Notes: generated by a model not told the origin, from the sequence alone. 64,000 bases of DNA from an uncultured Acidimicrobiia bacterium (GCA_903921205.1 CAIXPF010000050.1:1-64000); one strand, 5' to 3'; numbered from the stretch's first letter, positions 51,176-64,000 are shown. Numbers and translations are program-made.

Positions 51176-51981
51176 ACCCGAACCGATTCCGCATCGAGCC
51201 CGGCACCGACGTCGACCTGCGCAAGGTGCCGACCCGCAGCACCGAGGGCTTCGACGGCGACAAGGTCGCGGGGCGAGCCCGCACCGCCGAGCTGGTGAGC
51301 CGGCTGGCCGAGCTGCAACGGATGCTCTTCGCCGGGTCGACCGAACGGCTGCTGGTGGTGTTGCAGGCACCGGACGCCGGCGGCAAGGACGGCACCATCA
51401 GCTCGTTGCTGACCGGGGTGAACCCCCAGGGCACCCGGGTGACGAGCTTCAAGCAGCCGAGCGACGAGGAGCTCGCCCACGACTACCTGTGGCGGGCCCA
51501 CCGCCAGGTTCCGGCCAAGGGCGAGATCGCCGTGTTCAACCGCAGCCACTACGAGGACGTGCTGGTGGTGCGGGTGCACGAGTTGGTGCCCGAGAAGGTC
51601 TGGTCACGCCGCTACGACCACATCAACGCCTTCGAGAAGATGCTGGCCGACGAGGGGACCACCATCGTCAAGCTGTTCCTGCACCTCTCCCCCGAGGAGC
51701 AGGCGGTCCGCTTCCAGGAACGGATCGACGACCCGGCGAAGCACTGGAAGTTCCGGATGGGCGACCTCGACGAGCGGGCCCGCTGGGACGACTACCGGGC
51801 CGCCTTCGAGGACATGCTGAGCCGGACCTCGACGCCGTGGGCGCCGTGGTACGTGATCCCCGCCGACCGCACCTGGTTCCGGAACCTGGTGGCCGCCGAG
51901 GTCGTGGTGTCGACGTTGGAGCGCCTCGGCCTGCGCTACCCCGATCCCGAGCCCGGCATCGAGGGCCTGAAGATCGTCTGA
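51172..51981 (+). CDS. ppk2: polyphosphate kinase 2 family protein
   Basis: 269 residues of PPK2. The P-loop APDAGGKDGT is at 66-75, the lid module FNRSHYEDVLVVRVH at about 124-138, and RYDHINAFEKML is also typical. PPK2 enzymes use polyphosphate to phosphorylate nucleoside mono- or diphosphates. The single short domain and the sequence around the lid resemble class III / class I polyphosphate:AMP or ADP phosphotransferases; class is not certain. It is coupled to trmB by a four-base overlap. Confidence 0.93.
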   Translation: MNPNRFRIEPGTDVDLRKVPTRSTEGFDGDKVAGRARTAELVSRLAELQRMLFAGSTERLLVVLQAPDAGGKDGTISSLLTGVNPQGTRVTSFKQPSDEELAHDYLWRAHRQVPAKGEIAVFNRSHYEDVLVVRVHELVPEKVWSRRYDHINAFEKMLADEGTTIVKLFLHLSPEEQAVRFQERIDDPAKHWKFRMGDLDERARWDDYRAAFEDMLSRTSTPWAPWYVIPADRTWFRNLVAAEVVVSTLERLGLRYPDPEPGIEGLKIV

Positions 51982-52005
51982 CCCGGCCGCCGGCGACCGT
52001 TGCGC

Positions 52006-53208
52006 TCAGGCGCCGATGAGCTCGGGGTGCAGCCCCAGTTCCTCGAGCTGCAGGCGGATCTCCTCGAGGTAGATCGGGTTCATGGCCACCACCAGATCGG
52101 GCCGGTAGTCGACCAGGAACTCGGGTGAGACGATCTGCTGGCCGGTTCCGGCCATGAACTTGCCCCACTTGAAGGGGTTGATGTCCACGGCGTACTCGAT
52201 CTCGTCGGTCATGCCCATGTTGGTCAGGTTCGTCAGGTAGGACACTCCCTTGGAACCCGCCCCCCAGATGACCGCCTTGCCGCCACGGGCGCGCAGCTCG
52301 CCGAGCCGCTCCCGCCAACTTCCGGCGAGCGCCTCGTAGCCCTCGGCGTAGGCGTCGACGCCGGCGGCGAGTGCGGCGAGGTCATCCTCCTCGGGCAGCG
52401 GGTCACCGCCGGCCGGGGTCGTGGCGCTGGGCCGGGCCTCGATCAGCAGGTACTGGTCGTCGTAGTCGAGCTCGAGGTTCAGCACCTCGAACCCGCTGGC
52501 CCGGAACAACCGGGCCAACGAACCGAGCGAGAAATAGCTGCAGTGCTCGTGGTACACGTCCCAGAAGGCCACCTCGTCGAGCACCCGCTTCACGTCGGGG
52601 AGCTCGAACAGCACGACGGTGTCGAGACGGTCGCCGATGGCCGAGCGGACCATCCGCATGAACTCACCGACCGGTGCGATGTGCTCGAGCGTGTGCCGGC
52701 AGACGATGACGTCCGCCTCGAGGTGGGCGTACTGCTCGGAGTAGAAGTCCTTGATCCAGGTGAAGCGGTCGGCTTCCACGGCGGTCTCGATGCGCTCGGG
52801 GTGCACGCCGGGGTCGATGCCGATGCCGTGACCGGCGCCGGCTTCCACCATCCACACCAGGAACTCGCCCTTGCCGCAGCCGATCTCGAGCACCCGCTTG
52901 CCCTGCAGGTCGTAGGTGTCCACCCAGCGGGCGGCCAGCTTACGGGCCCATTCGACGAACACCTTGGAGAATCCCTGGGTCTCCTCGTAGCGCTGCGAGT
53001 ACTCGGCCTCGTCGAACACCACGTTGGAGATGAACCCGCAGCTCCGGCAGAAGCCGAGCTCCAGATCGCCTCGGGGAAACCCCTCGGCCTCCTCGCGGGT
53101 GTCGAGCAGCAGACAGGAGTTGGTCGGAATGGCGCGCTGCCCGAAGAACACGTCGAGCGGCTGGTGGCCGCAGGCGGGACAGGCGGTGTCGACGAGACGA
53201 CGGTTCAC
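52006..53208 (-). CDS. SAM-dependent C-methyltransferase, nucleotide-sugar type (third gene of operon)
   Basis: 400 residues: an N-terminal zinc-binding part with CPACG and CRSCG pairs, a class I SAM domain (VLEIGCGKGEFLVWMVEAG at about 105-123), then the C-terminal AVIWGAGSKGVSYLTNL Rossmann-like half found in deoxysugar C-methyltransferases. It overlaps the previous gene by four bases (ATGA). Compared with the plus-strand paralogue at 47087-48265 it has kept all four zinc-type cysteines. It probably methylates a keto-sugar nucleotide; the sugar is unknown. It ends 24 bases from the convergent ppk2 gene. Confidence 0.9.
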   Translation of the reverse strand: MNRRLVDTACPACGHQPLDVFFGQRAIPTNSCLLLDTREEAEGFPRGDLELGFCRSCGFISNVVFDEAEYSQRYEETQGFSKVFVEWARKLAARWVDTYDLQGKRVLEIGCGKGEFLVWMVEAGAGHGIGIDPGVHPERIETAVEADRFTWIKDFYSEQYAHLEADVIVCRHTLEHIAPVGEFMRMVRSAIGDRLDTVVLFELPDVKRVLDEVAFWDVYHEHCSYFSLGSLARLFRASGFEVLNLELDYDDQYLLIEARPSATTPAGGDPLPEEDDLAALAAGVDAYAEGYEALAGSWRERLGELRARGGKAVIWGAGSKGVSYLTNLTNMGMTDEIEYAVDINPFKWGKFMAGTGQQIVSPEFLVDYRPDLVVAMNPIYLEEIRLQLEELGLHPELIGA

Positions 53209-54431
53209 GGGGCGACGACCTCGGGGTGGGGAACGGGGACGATCCAGCGACCGCCCGCCTCGGTGTACGCGACTTGTTGCCGCATGATCTCGTCCTTGAA
53301 GTTCCAGGCCAGGATCAACGTGTAATCGGGCCGCTGCTCGACGAGGGCCTCGACGGGCAGGATCGGCTGATGGGTGCCGGGCATGTGCAGGCCCTGCTTG
53401 TGGGTGTTGCGGTCCACCACGAACGACACCAGTTCCCGGCCGATGCCGATGTAGTTCAGCATCGTCGATCCCTTCGCCGCAGCGCCGTAGGCCGCAATGG
53501 TGCGGCCCTCGGCCCGCAGCCCGCTCAGCAGCGCCAACAGGTCGCCACGCAGCTGCTCGACCCGCTTGGCGAAGCCCTCGTAGTAGCGGAAGCTGTCGAC
53601 CCCGTCAGCCACCTCGCCGGCGAGGTAGGCCTCGAGCTCGGGGGTGCGGCCGGCGGCGTGCGAAACGTGGTAGCGCAACGTGCCACCGTGCAACTCGGGG
53701 AAGTACTCGACGTGGTTGAGGTGCAGACCGTGGCGCTGCATCAGCCGCTCGATGCCGCTGCACGAGTGGTAGAAGAGGTGCTCGTGGTAGATCGTGTCGA
53801 ACTCGCAGTGGTCGATGAGATCACGCACGTAGGGGTTCTCGATGGTGATCAAACCGTCCGGCGCGAGCAGCGCCTTCATCCCGGCCACGAACCCGTTGAG
53901 GTCCGGCACGTGGGCGCACACGTTGTTGGCGATGATCACGTCGGCCCGGGCGGTGCCACCGGCGAGCAGCTCCTCGGCCAGCTCGCGGCCGAAGAACCGG
54001 CAGATGCTGCGCACGCCCTTGTCGTTGGCGGCCTGCACCTGCGCCGGAGCCGGGTCGATGCCCAGGACCGGAACGCCGGCCTCCACGAAGTTCTGCAGCA
54101 GGTAGCCGTCGTTGGAGGCCAGCTCCACCACCAGGCTGTCCGAGCCCAGCGAACGGGTCTCGATCAGGTTCAGCGCATGACGCCGCGCATGTGCCAGCAA
54201 CTGGTCGGAGAAGGACGAGAAGTAGGGGTAGTCCTCGGGGAAGAGCACCTCCTGGGCGACGTCCTCGAGGATCTGCACCATGCGACAGCCCGGGCAGAAG
54301 GCCACCTCGAGCGCGAAGGTCGGCTCCGGCCCCAGCAGGTTCTCGGGCCGTACCAGCCCGTCCGACAACGGCATCTTGCCGAGGTCGAGGAACGAACGGA
54401 CCCCATCCTCACCACACACCCGGCAGTTCAT
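53205..54431 (-). CDS. SAM-dependent C-methyltransferase, nucleotide-sugar type (second gene of operon)
   Basis: 408 residues with the complete family layout: zinc pairs CRVCG (residues 3-7) and CPGCR, the PLSDGLV and [20 protein letters not shown] segments, a SAM domain ([19 protein letters not shown]), the metal/active-site stretch [13 protein letters not shown], and the C-terminal [19 protein letters not shown]. This matches TylC3-like sugar C-methyltransferases more closely than its neighbour does. It is coupled on both sides by ATGA overlaps to the epimerase upstream and the second methyltransferase downstream. Confidence 0.92.
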   Translation of the reverse strand: MNCRVCGEDGVRSFLDLGKMPLSDGLVRPENLLGPEPTFALEVAFCPGCRMVQILEDVAQEVLFPEDYPYFSSFSDQLLAHARRHALNLIETRSLGSDSLVVELASNDGYLLQNFVEAGVPVLGIDPAPAQVQAANDKGVRSICRFFGRELAEELLAGGTARADVIIANNVCAHVPDLNGFVAGMKALLAPDGLITIENPYVRDLIDHCEFDTIYHEHLFYHSCSGIERLMQRHGLHLNHVEYFPELHGGTLRYHVSHAAGRTPELEAYLAGEVADGVDSFRYYEGFAKRVEQLRGDLLALLSGLRAEGRTIAAYGAAAKGSTMLNYIGIGRELVSFVVDRNTHKQGLHMPGTHQPILPVEALVEQRPDYTLILAWNFKDEIMRQQVAYTEAGGRWIVPVPHPEVVAP

Positions 54432-55495
54432 GCTGCGGACACCCCCGCAGCCGCACGGCCGCTGTGGTCGGCCCGGGTCCAGCGCAGGTCGGCGTCGAGC
54501 CGCCCCGATTCGAGGTGGTCGCGGACCCGCTTGATGCGCATGTACCGGTTCCCTTCGAGGTCGTCGAGCGTCAGCCCGATCTGCTGGTAGGCCTGGTACA
54601 ACTCGGCGATCCCGGCCGGCACCGTCCACGTGGTGGCGAACCCGATGGTCCCGGCGAGCTTGTCGCAGTTGACCCGATAGTTGCGCAGGTCGTTGAACGC
54701 CTCGTCGGAGAAGGTGATGACCGACCCGGGCACCGTCTCGCCCACCAGGGTGGCCACGTCACGGATGCGGTAGTTCTCCGCCGTGCTGCCGACGTTGAAC
54801 GCCTCGTTGTGCACCAGGTCCCGCGGGGCTTCCATCAGGGCCAGGAACGCCCGGGAGATGTCCTCGATGTGCACCAGCGGGCGCCATGACGTCCCGTCGG
54901 ACTTGAGGAACACCTTGCCGGTGGTGAAGGCGAATCCGGTGAGGTTGTTGACCACCAGGTCGCCGCGCAGCCGGGGTGACACGCCGTAGGCGGTCGCATT
55001 GCGCAGGTAGGTCGGTGAGAAGTCGTCGTCGGCGAGGGCGGCGAGGTCGGCCTCGGAGCGCACCTTGGACTCGCCGTAGGGCGTCACCGGGTTGAACCCG
55101 GCGGACTCGGTGAGGAACTCGTCACCATGGGCTCCGTACAGCGAGCACGAGGACGAGTACAGGAACCGGGTCACACCGGCAGCCTTGGCCGCCTTGGCCA
55201 GCGTCACCGTCGCCAGGTGGTTGATGTCGAAGGTGCACCCGGGGTTGAGATCGCCGAGCGGATCGTTGGAGATCGCCGCGAGGTGGACCACCGCATCGAC
55301 ACCCTCGAGATGCTCCGCGGTGACGTCACGCACGTCGAGGGCGATCACTCGATCGGGCCCGGCGTCGTCCTCGCCGAAGGTGCAGCCCTCGAACAGCATG
55401 CTGTCGAGGCCGATCACCGTGTGACCCGCCGCCCTGAACAACGGTACGAGCACGTTGCCGATGTAGCCGTCGTGACCCGTGACCAGAACCCGCAT
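54428..55495 (-). CDS. NAD-dependent epimerase/dehydratase (nucleotide-sugar SDR)
   Basis: 355 residues of the extended SDR family. The NAD loop is [12 protein letters not shown] at the N-terminus, the catalytic Ser region [11 protein letters not shown], and the Tyr/Lys pair in [11 protein letters not shown]. The NxxRxxTxYG-type segment is [16 protein letters not shown]. It acts on a nucleoside-diphosphate sugar (epimerase, dehydratase or reductase cannot be told apart). A ribosome site AGGGAG lies 7 bases before ATG 55495. First gene of the three-gene operon with two C-methyltransferases; with RfbF it suggests a branched (C-methyl) deoxysugar. Confidence 0.92.
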   Translation of the reverse strand: MRVLVTGHDGYIGNVLVPLFRAAGHTVIGLDSMLFEGCTFGEDDAGPDRVIALDVRDVTAEHLEGVDAVVHLAAISNDPLGDLNPGCTFDINHLATVTLAKAAKAAGVTRFLYSSSCSLYGAHGDEFLTESAGFNPVTPYGESKVRSEADLAALADDDFSPTYLRNATAYGVSPRLRGDLVVNNLTGFAFTTGKVFLKSDGTSWRPLVHIEDISRAFLALMEAPRDLVHNEAFNVGSTAENYRIRDVATLVGETVPGSVITFSDEAFNDLRNYRVNCDKLAGTIGFATTWTVPAGIAELYQAYQQIGLTLDDLEGNRYMRIKRVRDHLESGRLDADLRWTRADHSGRAAAGVSAA

Positions 55496-55787
55496 GGTGA
55501 CTCCCTGCTCCCAGCCCACCGCCCGGGCGGTGGTGTCGCGCTGTGCAAACCGTTCGCGACCGCAGCCATCGGCGCCGGCACACCGAGGACCTCCGCCGTT
55601 CCGTCGAGACGGTGCGCGCGGTCGTTCGACCAAGCACACCGCAACGCAGCGGAGTTCTCAATGAGCATTTCGGCCGTTCATGGTCCACCGTCGCCGGACG
55701 GAAGTCCCGGAACGCGGCACGGGCCGACCCGTCAGGGCCGGCCCATGTTCGACTCGTGGAGCGGGGCGTGAACGCCCCAGACGGCGG
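55496..55787. other. intergenic region between the sugar operon and atpC
   Basis: 292 bases with no convincing ORF. It must hold the promoter of the epimerase operon (minus strand); a TTGAGA box near 55657-55652 is the only weak -35-like element seen, with no clear partner. Its far end holds the atpC terminator hairpin. The stretch 55640-55680 is noticeably less GC-rich than the surroundings. Confidence 0.4.
55763..55778 (-). terminator. short GC hairpin after atpC
   Basis: GGGGCG-TGAA-CGCCCC, a 6-base-pair stem with a tetraloop, begins 10 bases after the atpC stop. It has no T-run. Position at the end of the ATP synthase operon is the main support. Confidence 0.45.
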
Positions 55788-56179
55788 TCAGCCCCGGGCT
55801 GCCTGCAGCCGAACCTCGGCCCGGCGCAACGAGGCACGTGCCTCGTCGTCGTCGCTGTGGGCCCGCAACTCCTCCTCGGCACGAGCCTTGGCGGCCTCGG
55901 CACGAGCGATGTCGATGTCGCCGGAAAGCTCGGCGACGTCGGAAAGGATCGACACCCGGTCATTGGAGACCGACACGAACCCCCGGTGAGCTGCGATGAG
56001 CTGGCTCTGATTCCCGGGCTGGAGGATCTTCACCAGACCCGTTGCCAAGGTACCCACGAACGGCACGTGACCGGTCAGGAAGGCGATGTCGCCACCGCCC
56101 ACCGTCCGGGCGATGACCATGTCCGCCTCGCCCGCGAACAGGATGCCCTCGGGCGAGACCAACTCGACCTGCAGCGTCA

Positions 56180-56180
<1 letters not shown>
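55788..56180 (-). CDS. atpC: ATP synthase F1 subunit epsilon
   Basis: 130 residues. The N-terminal beta-sandwich (LQVELVSPEGILFAGEADMV) and the GGGDIAFLTGHVPFVGTL loop are typical. The C-terminal helical hairpin (ARAEAAKARAEEELRAHSDD) that regulates the enzyme is present in full length. The ATG overlaps the atpD stop by one base (TGATG). Last gene of the operon. Confidence 0.95.
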
Positions 56181-58614
<2,434 letters not shown>

Positions 58615-58667
58615 CGATCAGACCTCCCCGCTGCACGGCGGCATCGGCTGGCTTGCGTTCAACGGGA

Positions 58668-60290
58668 TCACTCGTGCTCGCGCTCGATGTCTTCTTCGGG
58701 AAGGGTCACATCGGAGTCGACGATCGTCGTCTGGGCAGCGCCCTGGGCCTGCGGGGCCGGCTCGGCGCCCGAACCGTCGCTGGTGCGGAACTGCTGCGCG
58801 AACGCCTTGATGATGCCCTCGAACGCAGCGACGTCAGGGATGTCGCCCTTGGCACGGATGCCGTCGAGCACATCGCCGTGGCGGGACCGGAACCAGTCGA
58901 GCAGCTCGCTCTCGAAGCGCCGCACGTCGGCCACCGGGATGGTGTCGAGGTAACCACGGGTGCCGGCGAAGATCGAGACCACCTGCTCCTGGACCGGAAG
59001 CGGGCTGTTGAGGCCCTGCTTCAGCAGCTCGGTGAGGCGGTTGCCACGCTCGAGCTGGGCCTTGGACACGGCGTCGAGGTCGGAGCCGAAGGCGGCGAAC
59101 GCCTGCAGCTCACGGAACTGCTGCAGGTCGGACTTCAGCGTGCCCGTGGCGGTCTTCATGGCCTTGATCTGCGCAGCCGAACCCACCCGGGAGACCGAGA
59201 TGCCGACGTCCACCGCCGGGCGGATGCCCGACTTGAACAGGTCGTCCTGGAGGTAGATCTGGCCGTCGGTGATCGAGATCACGTTGGTGGGGATGTACGC
59301 CGACACGTCGCCGGCCTTGGTCTCGATGACCGGCAGGGCGGTCAGCGAGCCCGCGCCACGCTCGTCGGAGAGCTTGGCCGCACGCTCGAGCAGGCGGGAG
59401 TGGAGGTAGAACACGTCGCCGGGGTAGGCCTCGCGGCCCGGCGGGCGGCGCAGCAGCAGCGATACCTGGCGGTACGCCTCGGCCTGCTTGGAGAGGTCGT
59501 CGTACACCGCAAGGGCGTGGCCGCCGTTGTCCATCCAGTGCTGGCCCATGGCACAACCGGCATAGGGGGCGAGGTACTTGAACGGAGCCGGATCGGACGC
59601 CGGGGCCACCACGACCACCGTGTAGTCCATGGCGCCGTACTCCTCGAGCGTCGCCACCGTCTGCGCCACCGTCGAGGCCTTCTGGCCGATGGCGACGTAG
59701 ACGCAGTTCACCCCCAGACCCTTCTGGTTGATGATGGTGTCGATCGCAATCGTGGTCTTGCCGGTCTTGCGGTCACCGATGATGAGCTCCCGCTGGCCAC
59801 GGCCGACCGGGATCAGTGCATCGATCGCCTTGATGCCGGTCTGCATCGGCTCGTGCACCGGCTTACGACCGGTGATGCCCGGTGCCTGGATCTCCATCCG
59901 GCGGCGGACCACGTTGGTGAGCGGCCCCTTGCCGTCGATCGGCTGGCCGAGGGCGTCCACGACGCGGCCGAGCAGGCCGTCGCCGACGGGGACGTCGAGG
60001 ATGCGGCCGGTCGACTTGACGCTCTGGCCTTCGTCGATGTGGCTCACCTCACCGAGGACCACCGCGCCGATGGACCCCTCGTCGAGGTTGAGGGCGAGTC
60101 CCAAGGTGCCGTCCTCGAACTCGAGCAGCTCGTTGACGGTGGCCGTGGGAAGACCGCCGATGCGGGCGATGCCGTCGCCCACCTCGAGGACCTTGCCCAC
60201 CTGGTTCTGCTCCAGCGAGGGCGCGTAGCCCTCGAGCCCCTTGGTGATGGCAGACAGGATGTCGTTGGTGTTGATCGTCAGCTCAGCCAT
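58668..60290 (-). CDS. atpA: ATP synthase F1 subunit alpha
   Basis: 540 residues. Non-catalytic nucleotide-binding subunit; Walker [14 protein letters not shown], and the conserved region [26 protein letters not shown]-terminal extension of about 35 residues beyond the E. coli end (Gly/Ala/Pro-rich, then [13 protein letters not shown]) resembles the longer alpha tails of actinobacteria, which in mycobacteria restrain ATP hydrolysis. AAGGAG precedes ATG 60290. Confidence 0.98.
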   Translation of the reverse strand: MAELTINTNDILSAITKGLEGYAPSLEQNQVGKVLEVGDGIARIGGLPTATVNELLEFEDGTLGLALNLDEGSIGAVVLGEVSHIDEGQSVKSTGRILDVPVGDGLLGRVVDALGQPIDGKGPLTNVVRRRMEIQAPGITGRKPVHEPMQTGIKAIDALIPVGRGQRELIIGDRKTGKTTIAIDTIINQKGLGVNCVYVAIGQKASTVAQTVATLEEYGAMDYTVVVVAPASDPAPFKYLAPYAGCAMGQHWMDNGGHALAVYDDLSKQAEAYRQVSLLLRRPPGREAYPGDVFYLHSRLLERAAKLSDERGAGSLTALPVIETKAGDVSAYIPTNVISITDGQIYLQDDLFKSGIRPAVDVGISVSRVGSAAQIKAMKTATGTLKSDLQQFRELQAFAAFGSDLDAVSKAQLERGNRLTELLKQGLNSPLPVQEQVVSIFAGTRGYLDTIPVADVRRFESELLDWFRSRHGDVLDGIRAKGDIPDVAAFEGIIKAFAQQFRTSDGSGAEPAPQAQGAAQTTIVDSDVTLPEEDIEREHE

Positions 60291-60307
60291 GACTACGGCT
60301 CCTTGGC

Positions 60308-60844
60308 CTAGAACGCTTCCCGCAGCTGGGCGAGACGGGTACGGATGCTGCCATCGATGACGGTGTCGCCGATCTGCGTGATGACGCCACCGACGACGGA
60401 CGGATCGATGATGACCTTGACCTGCACCGCATAGCCGAGCTGCTTCTCCAGCGCGGTGGCGAGACGGGCCTGTTGCTCATCGCTGAGCGGAACTGCCGAG
60501 CGCACCTCGGCCAGGGACCGGTTCGAGGAGGCGGCCGAACGCTCGGCCATGGCGTCGATGATCTTGGGCAGGTCGGCCGCCCGATCGGCGGACACCACCA
60601 GCGACACGATGGCCGTGGTGACCGGGGTGGCCCGGGTGCCGAGGAGCTCCTCGACGATCTGCTGCCTGCGGGGCGCCGGAATGGCGGTGTCGGTCAGCTT
60701 CGAACGGAGCTCGTCGGAGCCCTCGAAGATGCGGGCGAGGCGGAACAGCTCGTCCTCGACCTCGGCCGGCTGGGGAGATGCCTGCGCAATGGTGAACAGC
60801 GCATCGGCGAACAGTTGCACGCGTTCGGTACCGGCCATCGTCAC
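60308..60844 (-). CDS. atpH: ATP synthase F1 subunit delta
   Basis: 178 residues. The helical N-terminal domain ([21 protein letters not shown]) and the C-terminal [24 protein letters not shown] are typical of delta/OSCP. The start is GTG 60844, which overlaps the atpF stop by four bases (GTGA); ATG 60838 is two codons inside. Delta is a separate gene here, unlike the b-delta fusion of mycobacteria. Confidence 0.96.
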   Translation of the reverse strand: MTMAGTERVQLFADALFTIAQASPQPAEVEDELFRLARIFEGSDELRSKLTDTAIPAPRRQQIVEELLGTRATPVTTAIVSLVVSADRAADLPKIIDAMAERSAASSNRSLAEVRSAVPLSDEQQARLATALEKQLGYAVQVKVIIDPSVVGGVITQIGDTVIDGSIRTRLAQLREAF

Positions 60845-61374
60845 GCACCCACCTGGTTGATGTAGTTGTCGATGAGGCTTGCCTGTGTGGCGTCGTCGAG
60901 GTTGTGACGCACCACCGCTTCGGCCGCACCGCGAGCCAGCGAGGCCACCTCGGCCTGGAGGTCGGCGATGGCCTGCACCTTCGAGGACTCGATGTCGGCG
61001 AGTGCACGCTGGCGGAGATCCTGGGCTTCCTGGTCCGCCCGGGCCCGCAGCGACACGTCGAGTTGCTTGGCGCTCTGGTGGGCGTCGGCCACGATCCGAA
61101 CGGCATCGGCCTCGGCGTCACCGACCGAGGCCCGAACCCGCTCGGCCTCGGCGAGGGCGTCGGCCTTGGCCTTGTCGGCGGCACCGAGCTCCTGCTCGAT
61201 CTTGGCGGTGCGGTCGCGCAGGGCCTTCTTGATCGGGGGCAGGGCGAGCTTGGCGAGCAGGCCGAAGACCACCACGATGGCCACGATGGACCAATGCAGT
61301 TCATTGAGGTCGCCGGGGAGAATGGCGCCGTTCGGCTTCTCCGAGGCGAGCAGCGCTCCGAGCATGTCGATCAT
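60841..61374 (-). CDS. atpF: ATP synthase F0 subunit b (second b-type gene)
   Basis: 177 residues: one N-terminal membrane helix (WSIVAIVVVFGLLAKLAL) and a long charged coiled coil. It is part of the peripheral stalk. It lies between the first b-type gene and atpH, overlapping each by four bases. The sequence after the helix (PPIKKALRDRTAKIEQEL) is typical of b. The position directly before delta corresponds to the b part of the mycobacterial b-delta fusion. Confidence 0.94.
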   Translation of the reverse strand: MIDMLGALLASEKPNGAILPGDLNELHWSIVAIVVVFGLLAKLALPPIKKALRDRTAKIEQELGAADKAKADALAEAERVRASVGDAEADAVRIVADAHQSAKQLDVSLRARADQEAQDLRQRALADIESSKVQAIADLQAEVASLARGAAEAVVRHNLDDATQASLIDNYINQVGA

Positions 61375-61919
61375 CGCGTCCCACCTTCGTTGGAGCCGTT
61401 CACGTAGTCCTCGATGACCTGCAGCTGGGCCTCGAGGGCGAGGTCCTTCTGCACGACCCGAGAGGCAGCGGAGACGGCCACGCCCGCAACCTGCGTACGC
61501 AGCTGGGCGAGCGCCGTGGCCTTGGCGGCGGCGACCTCGGCCGCAGCTGCCTCGCGCTGTGCCTGGATCTCGGCGTTGGCCTCGGCCAGCTTCCGGGCGC
61601 GGTAGCGCTCGGCCTCGTCACGGGCCGCGGCGACGATGCCGTTGGCCTCGGCCCGGGCCACGTCGACCCGGGCGTTGTAGGCGGCGACCGCATCGTCCGC
61701 ACCGGAACTGGCCGAATCGGCCTCGGCGCGTGCCTCACGCAGTCGTCCTTCACGGTCGTCCATGACCCGCATGACCGGGGCCAGGAAGACGTAGCGCATC
61801 AGCATCCACAGCAAGAAGAAGCTCGCCGCGGCCCAGACGATCTCCTCCGTCACCGGAAGGATCGGGTTGACCGTCTTCTTTGCTTCTTCAGCCGCTAGCA
61901 GCAGAGCAGCAGCGAGCAC
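61371..61919 (-). CDS. ATP synthase F0 subunit b' (first b-type gene)
   Basis: 182 residues with one membrane helix (EEIVWAAASFFLLWMLMRYV), then a coiled coil rich in Ala/Glu/Arg (DREGRLREARAEADSASSGA). Both b genes have the same layout but different sequences, so the stalk is probably a b/b' heterodimer, as in cyanobacteria and alphaproteobacteria. The start is GTG 61919 after ACGGAGG. The stop overlaps the next b gene by four bases. Confidence 0.93.
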   Translation of the reverse strand: MLAAALLLAAEEAKKTVNPILPVTEEIVWAAASFFLLWMLMRYVFLAPVMRVMDDREGRLREARAEADSASSGADDAVAAYNARVDVARAEANGIVAAARDEAERYRARKLAEANAEIQAQREAAAAEVAAAKATALAQLRTQVAGVAVSAASRVVQKDLALEAQLQVIEDYVNGSNEGGTR

Positions 61920-61969
61920 AGTTCCTCCGTCTCAGTCGTTCGTTCGATCGGTTTCGAGAAGTCGAGGGA

Positions 61970-63154
<1,185 letters not shown>

Positions 63155-63158
<4 letters not shown>

Positions 63159-63634
63159 GGTGCCACGCTCTCCTTCGGTGCTGGTTGTTGCGAACGGGGG
63201 GTCGGACGCCGGGGCTTGAGGCCCGGGTGTGCGAGGGAGAGCGAAACATAACGCATCTCCCAGAACAGAAGCCCGAGATGGGCGACCACCAAGGTCACCC
63301 CGAGGGCGGGAAGGCTCATCCAGTCGGCGTCCTTCACCAGCAGCACGGCGGCGAAGATGATGCCGAGCCGCAGCAGGAAGCCGAACAGGGCGGCGCCCAT
63401 CATCAGCGCCAGCGAGATCCGTGCCGTCACGGCCAGAAGTGCGGCCGACAACGCCAGGTTGCCCAGCACGATGGCGATGCCGTACGCCGACGAGATCGCG
63501 CCGTCGACCGACCACATCGCGGCGCAGATGAGCACCAGCACCGGAGCGGCGGGCAGTGCCCGCCGGATCATGTCCCGGGCGACCTCGACCTCGGGGGCGG
63601 GGCCGTCGAGACGGGTCACGAACGGCGAGCCCAT
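63155..63634 (-). CDS. atpI: AtpI-like protein (ATP synthase subunit I family)
   Basis: 159 residues with four hydrophobic helices (LPAAPVLVLICAAMWSV, GIAIVLGNLALSAALLAVTA, LALMMGAALFGFLLRLGIIF, LPALGVTLVVAHLGLLFWE) and a basic Pro-rich tail. Sequence and place before atpB fit the loosely conserved AtpI family, thought to help c-ring assembly. GGAGGG precedes ATG 63634. Its first 19 bases overlap the end of the atpZ-like gene. Confidence 0.8.
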
Positions 63635-63867
63635 GGACCCTCCGCCTCGAGACGCTTCATCTGCTCGTCGTAGCCGAGCCACAGCTTGACCACGCAACCG
63701 ATGCTGGCGAGCAGGAAGAACACCAGCCCGATGATCGGCGTGGTGCCGAACCAGTGGTCCAACAGGAGCCCGATACCACCGAAGATGGCAGCCACGAACG
63801 CAAGTTCGAAGCCGCCACTGCTGCGGTTGAGATCTTTGGAGAATTCGCGTCGTTGCGAGTTGTCCAC
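63616..63867 (-). CDS. atpZ: AtpZ/AtpI-type small membrane protein (first gene of the atp operon)
   Basis: 83 residues with two membrane helices: FELAFVAAIFGGIGLLLDHW and PIIGLVFFLLASIGCVVKLW, the usual pattern of the ATPase gene 1 (AtpZ) family. AtpZ and AtpI form a complex involved in Mg2+/Ca2+ supply to the ATP synthase in some bacteria. GTG 63867 follows GAGGAAG. An upstream reading to 63999 runs through the promoter and is rejected. Confidence 0.82.
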   Translation of the reverse strand: MDNSQRREFSKDLNRSSGGFELAFVAAIFGGIGLLLDHWFGTTPIIGLVFFLLASIGCVVKLWLGYDEQMKRLEAEGPWARRS

Positions 63868-63922
63868 GGGGCTTCCTCGACGCCGCGCGCCGAGCGCACG
63901 GTGGGCTTGTGAATGGATTCGC

Positions 63923-63951
63923 AATCTATGGGGCCAACTCGTCCGGCGCAA
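63923..63951 (-). promoter_or_regulatory. candidate promoter of the ATP synthase operon
   Basis: On the minus strand TTGCGC (63951-63946) and TAGATT (63928-63923) are separated by exactly 17 bases. The leader to GTG 63867 would be about 48 bases and contains the GAGGAAG ribosome site. Bases 63952-64000 show nothing further. Confidence 0.5.
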
Positions 63952-64000
63952 ATCAGCGTTCGGGCCGTGACGCGGCCCCCGACCGCTGCTCGGCCGCAAC

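Noticed and set aside
46309-55495. Secondary-metabolite or O-antigen gene cluster
   Set aside because: There are no glycosyltransferases, polyketide or transport genes; only nucleotide-sugar enzymes mixed with unrelated housekeeping genes.

Overview
The window is chromosomal DNA of a very GC-rich actinobacterium. The gene order cysteine desulfurase - mnmA - MetE-like gene - ligA - gatCAB is a block shared by many Actinomycetota (Streptomyces and Mycobacterium among them). GlgE-type glucan synthesis, an F420-type LLM oxidoreductase end, a MurA with Asp in place of the active-site Cys and an Nfu-MeaB pair fit the same phylum. Separate b-type ATP synthase genes and many apparently leaderless genes suggest a deep branch, possibly Acidimicrobiia; that class is an inference. 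No IS element, prophage, CRISPR array, rRNA or tRNA gene is visible, so this looks like stable core chromosome.

Layout. 1-2.7 kb: end of an LLM oxidoreductase, a MATE exporter, a histidine phosphatase and a small membrane protein. 2.7-18.7 kb: the core block read on the minus strand (cysteine desulfurase, mnmA, MetE-like, ligA, gatC-gatA-gatB), with a TldD/TldE protease pair, a PASTA-domain Ser/Thr kinase, an SCP2 protein and two membrane proteins interspersed. 18.7-24.7 kb: TetR regulator, methyltransferase, galT (preceded by a 7-codon mini-ORF), aminotransferase, IMPase-like protein and a zinc-finger rhomboid protease. 24.7-37.1 kb: a complete trehalose-to-glucan set (treS, maltokinase, glgE, glgB, glgP), with a secreted FG-GAP repeat protein and an esterase-like hydrolase inside it. 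37.2-45.98 kb: meaB, nfu, murA, an MFS protein with an unusual N-terminal extension, an L,D-transpeptidase, a small hydrolase, a protein with a C-terminal J domain, an acidic duplicated protein and glpX. 46.3-55.5 kb: nucleotide-sugar genes (rfbF, three C-methyltransferase-like proteins, an epimerase/dehydratase) flanking a bacterial pentameric ligand-gated ion channel, a 2H-phosphoesterase/GNAT fusion, trmB and a PPK2 kinase. 55.8-63.9 kb: the full ATP synthase operon on the minus strand (atpZ-atpI-atpB-atpE-atpF'-atpF-atpH-atpA-atpG-atpD-atpC).

How they work together. TreS makes maltose from trehalose, maltokinase phosphorylates it, GlgE transfers maltosyl units onto alpha-glucan, GlgB branches it and GlgP releases glucose-1-phosphate. 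GalT and RfbF draw on the same sugar-phosphate pool. MurA, the L,D-transpeptidase and the PASTA kinase belong to cell-wall growth. The desulfurase and MnmA cooperate in tRNA 2-thiolation, and GatCAB repairs misacylated tRNAs.

The strongest window-wide signal is promoter architecture. At least fifteen gene starts carry a TAnnnT hexamer (often TAGCGT) only 6-9 bases before the ATG/GTG, which predicts leaderless mRNAs and also fixes several start codons. In two cases the TAG stop of the upstream gene forms the first half of this hexamer.
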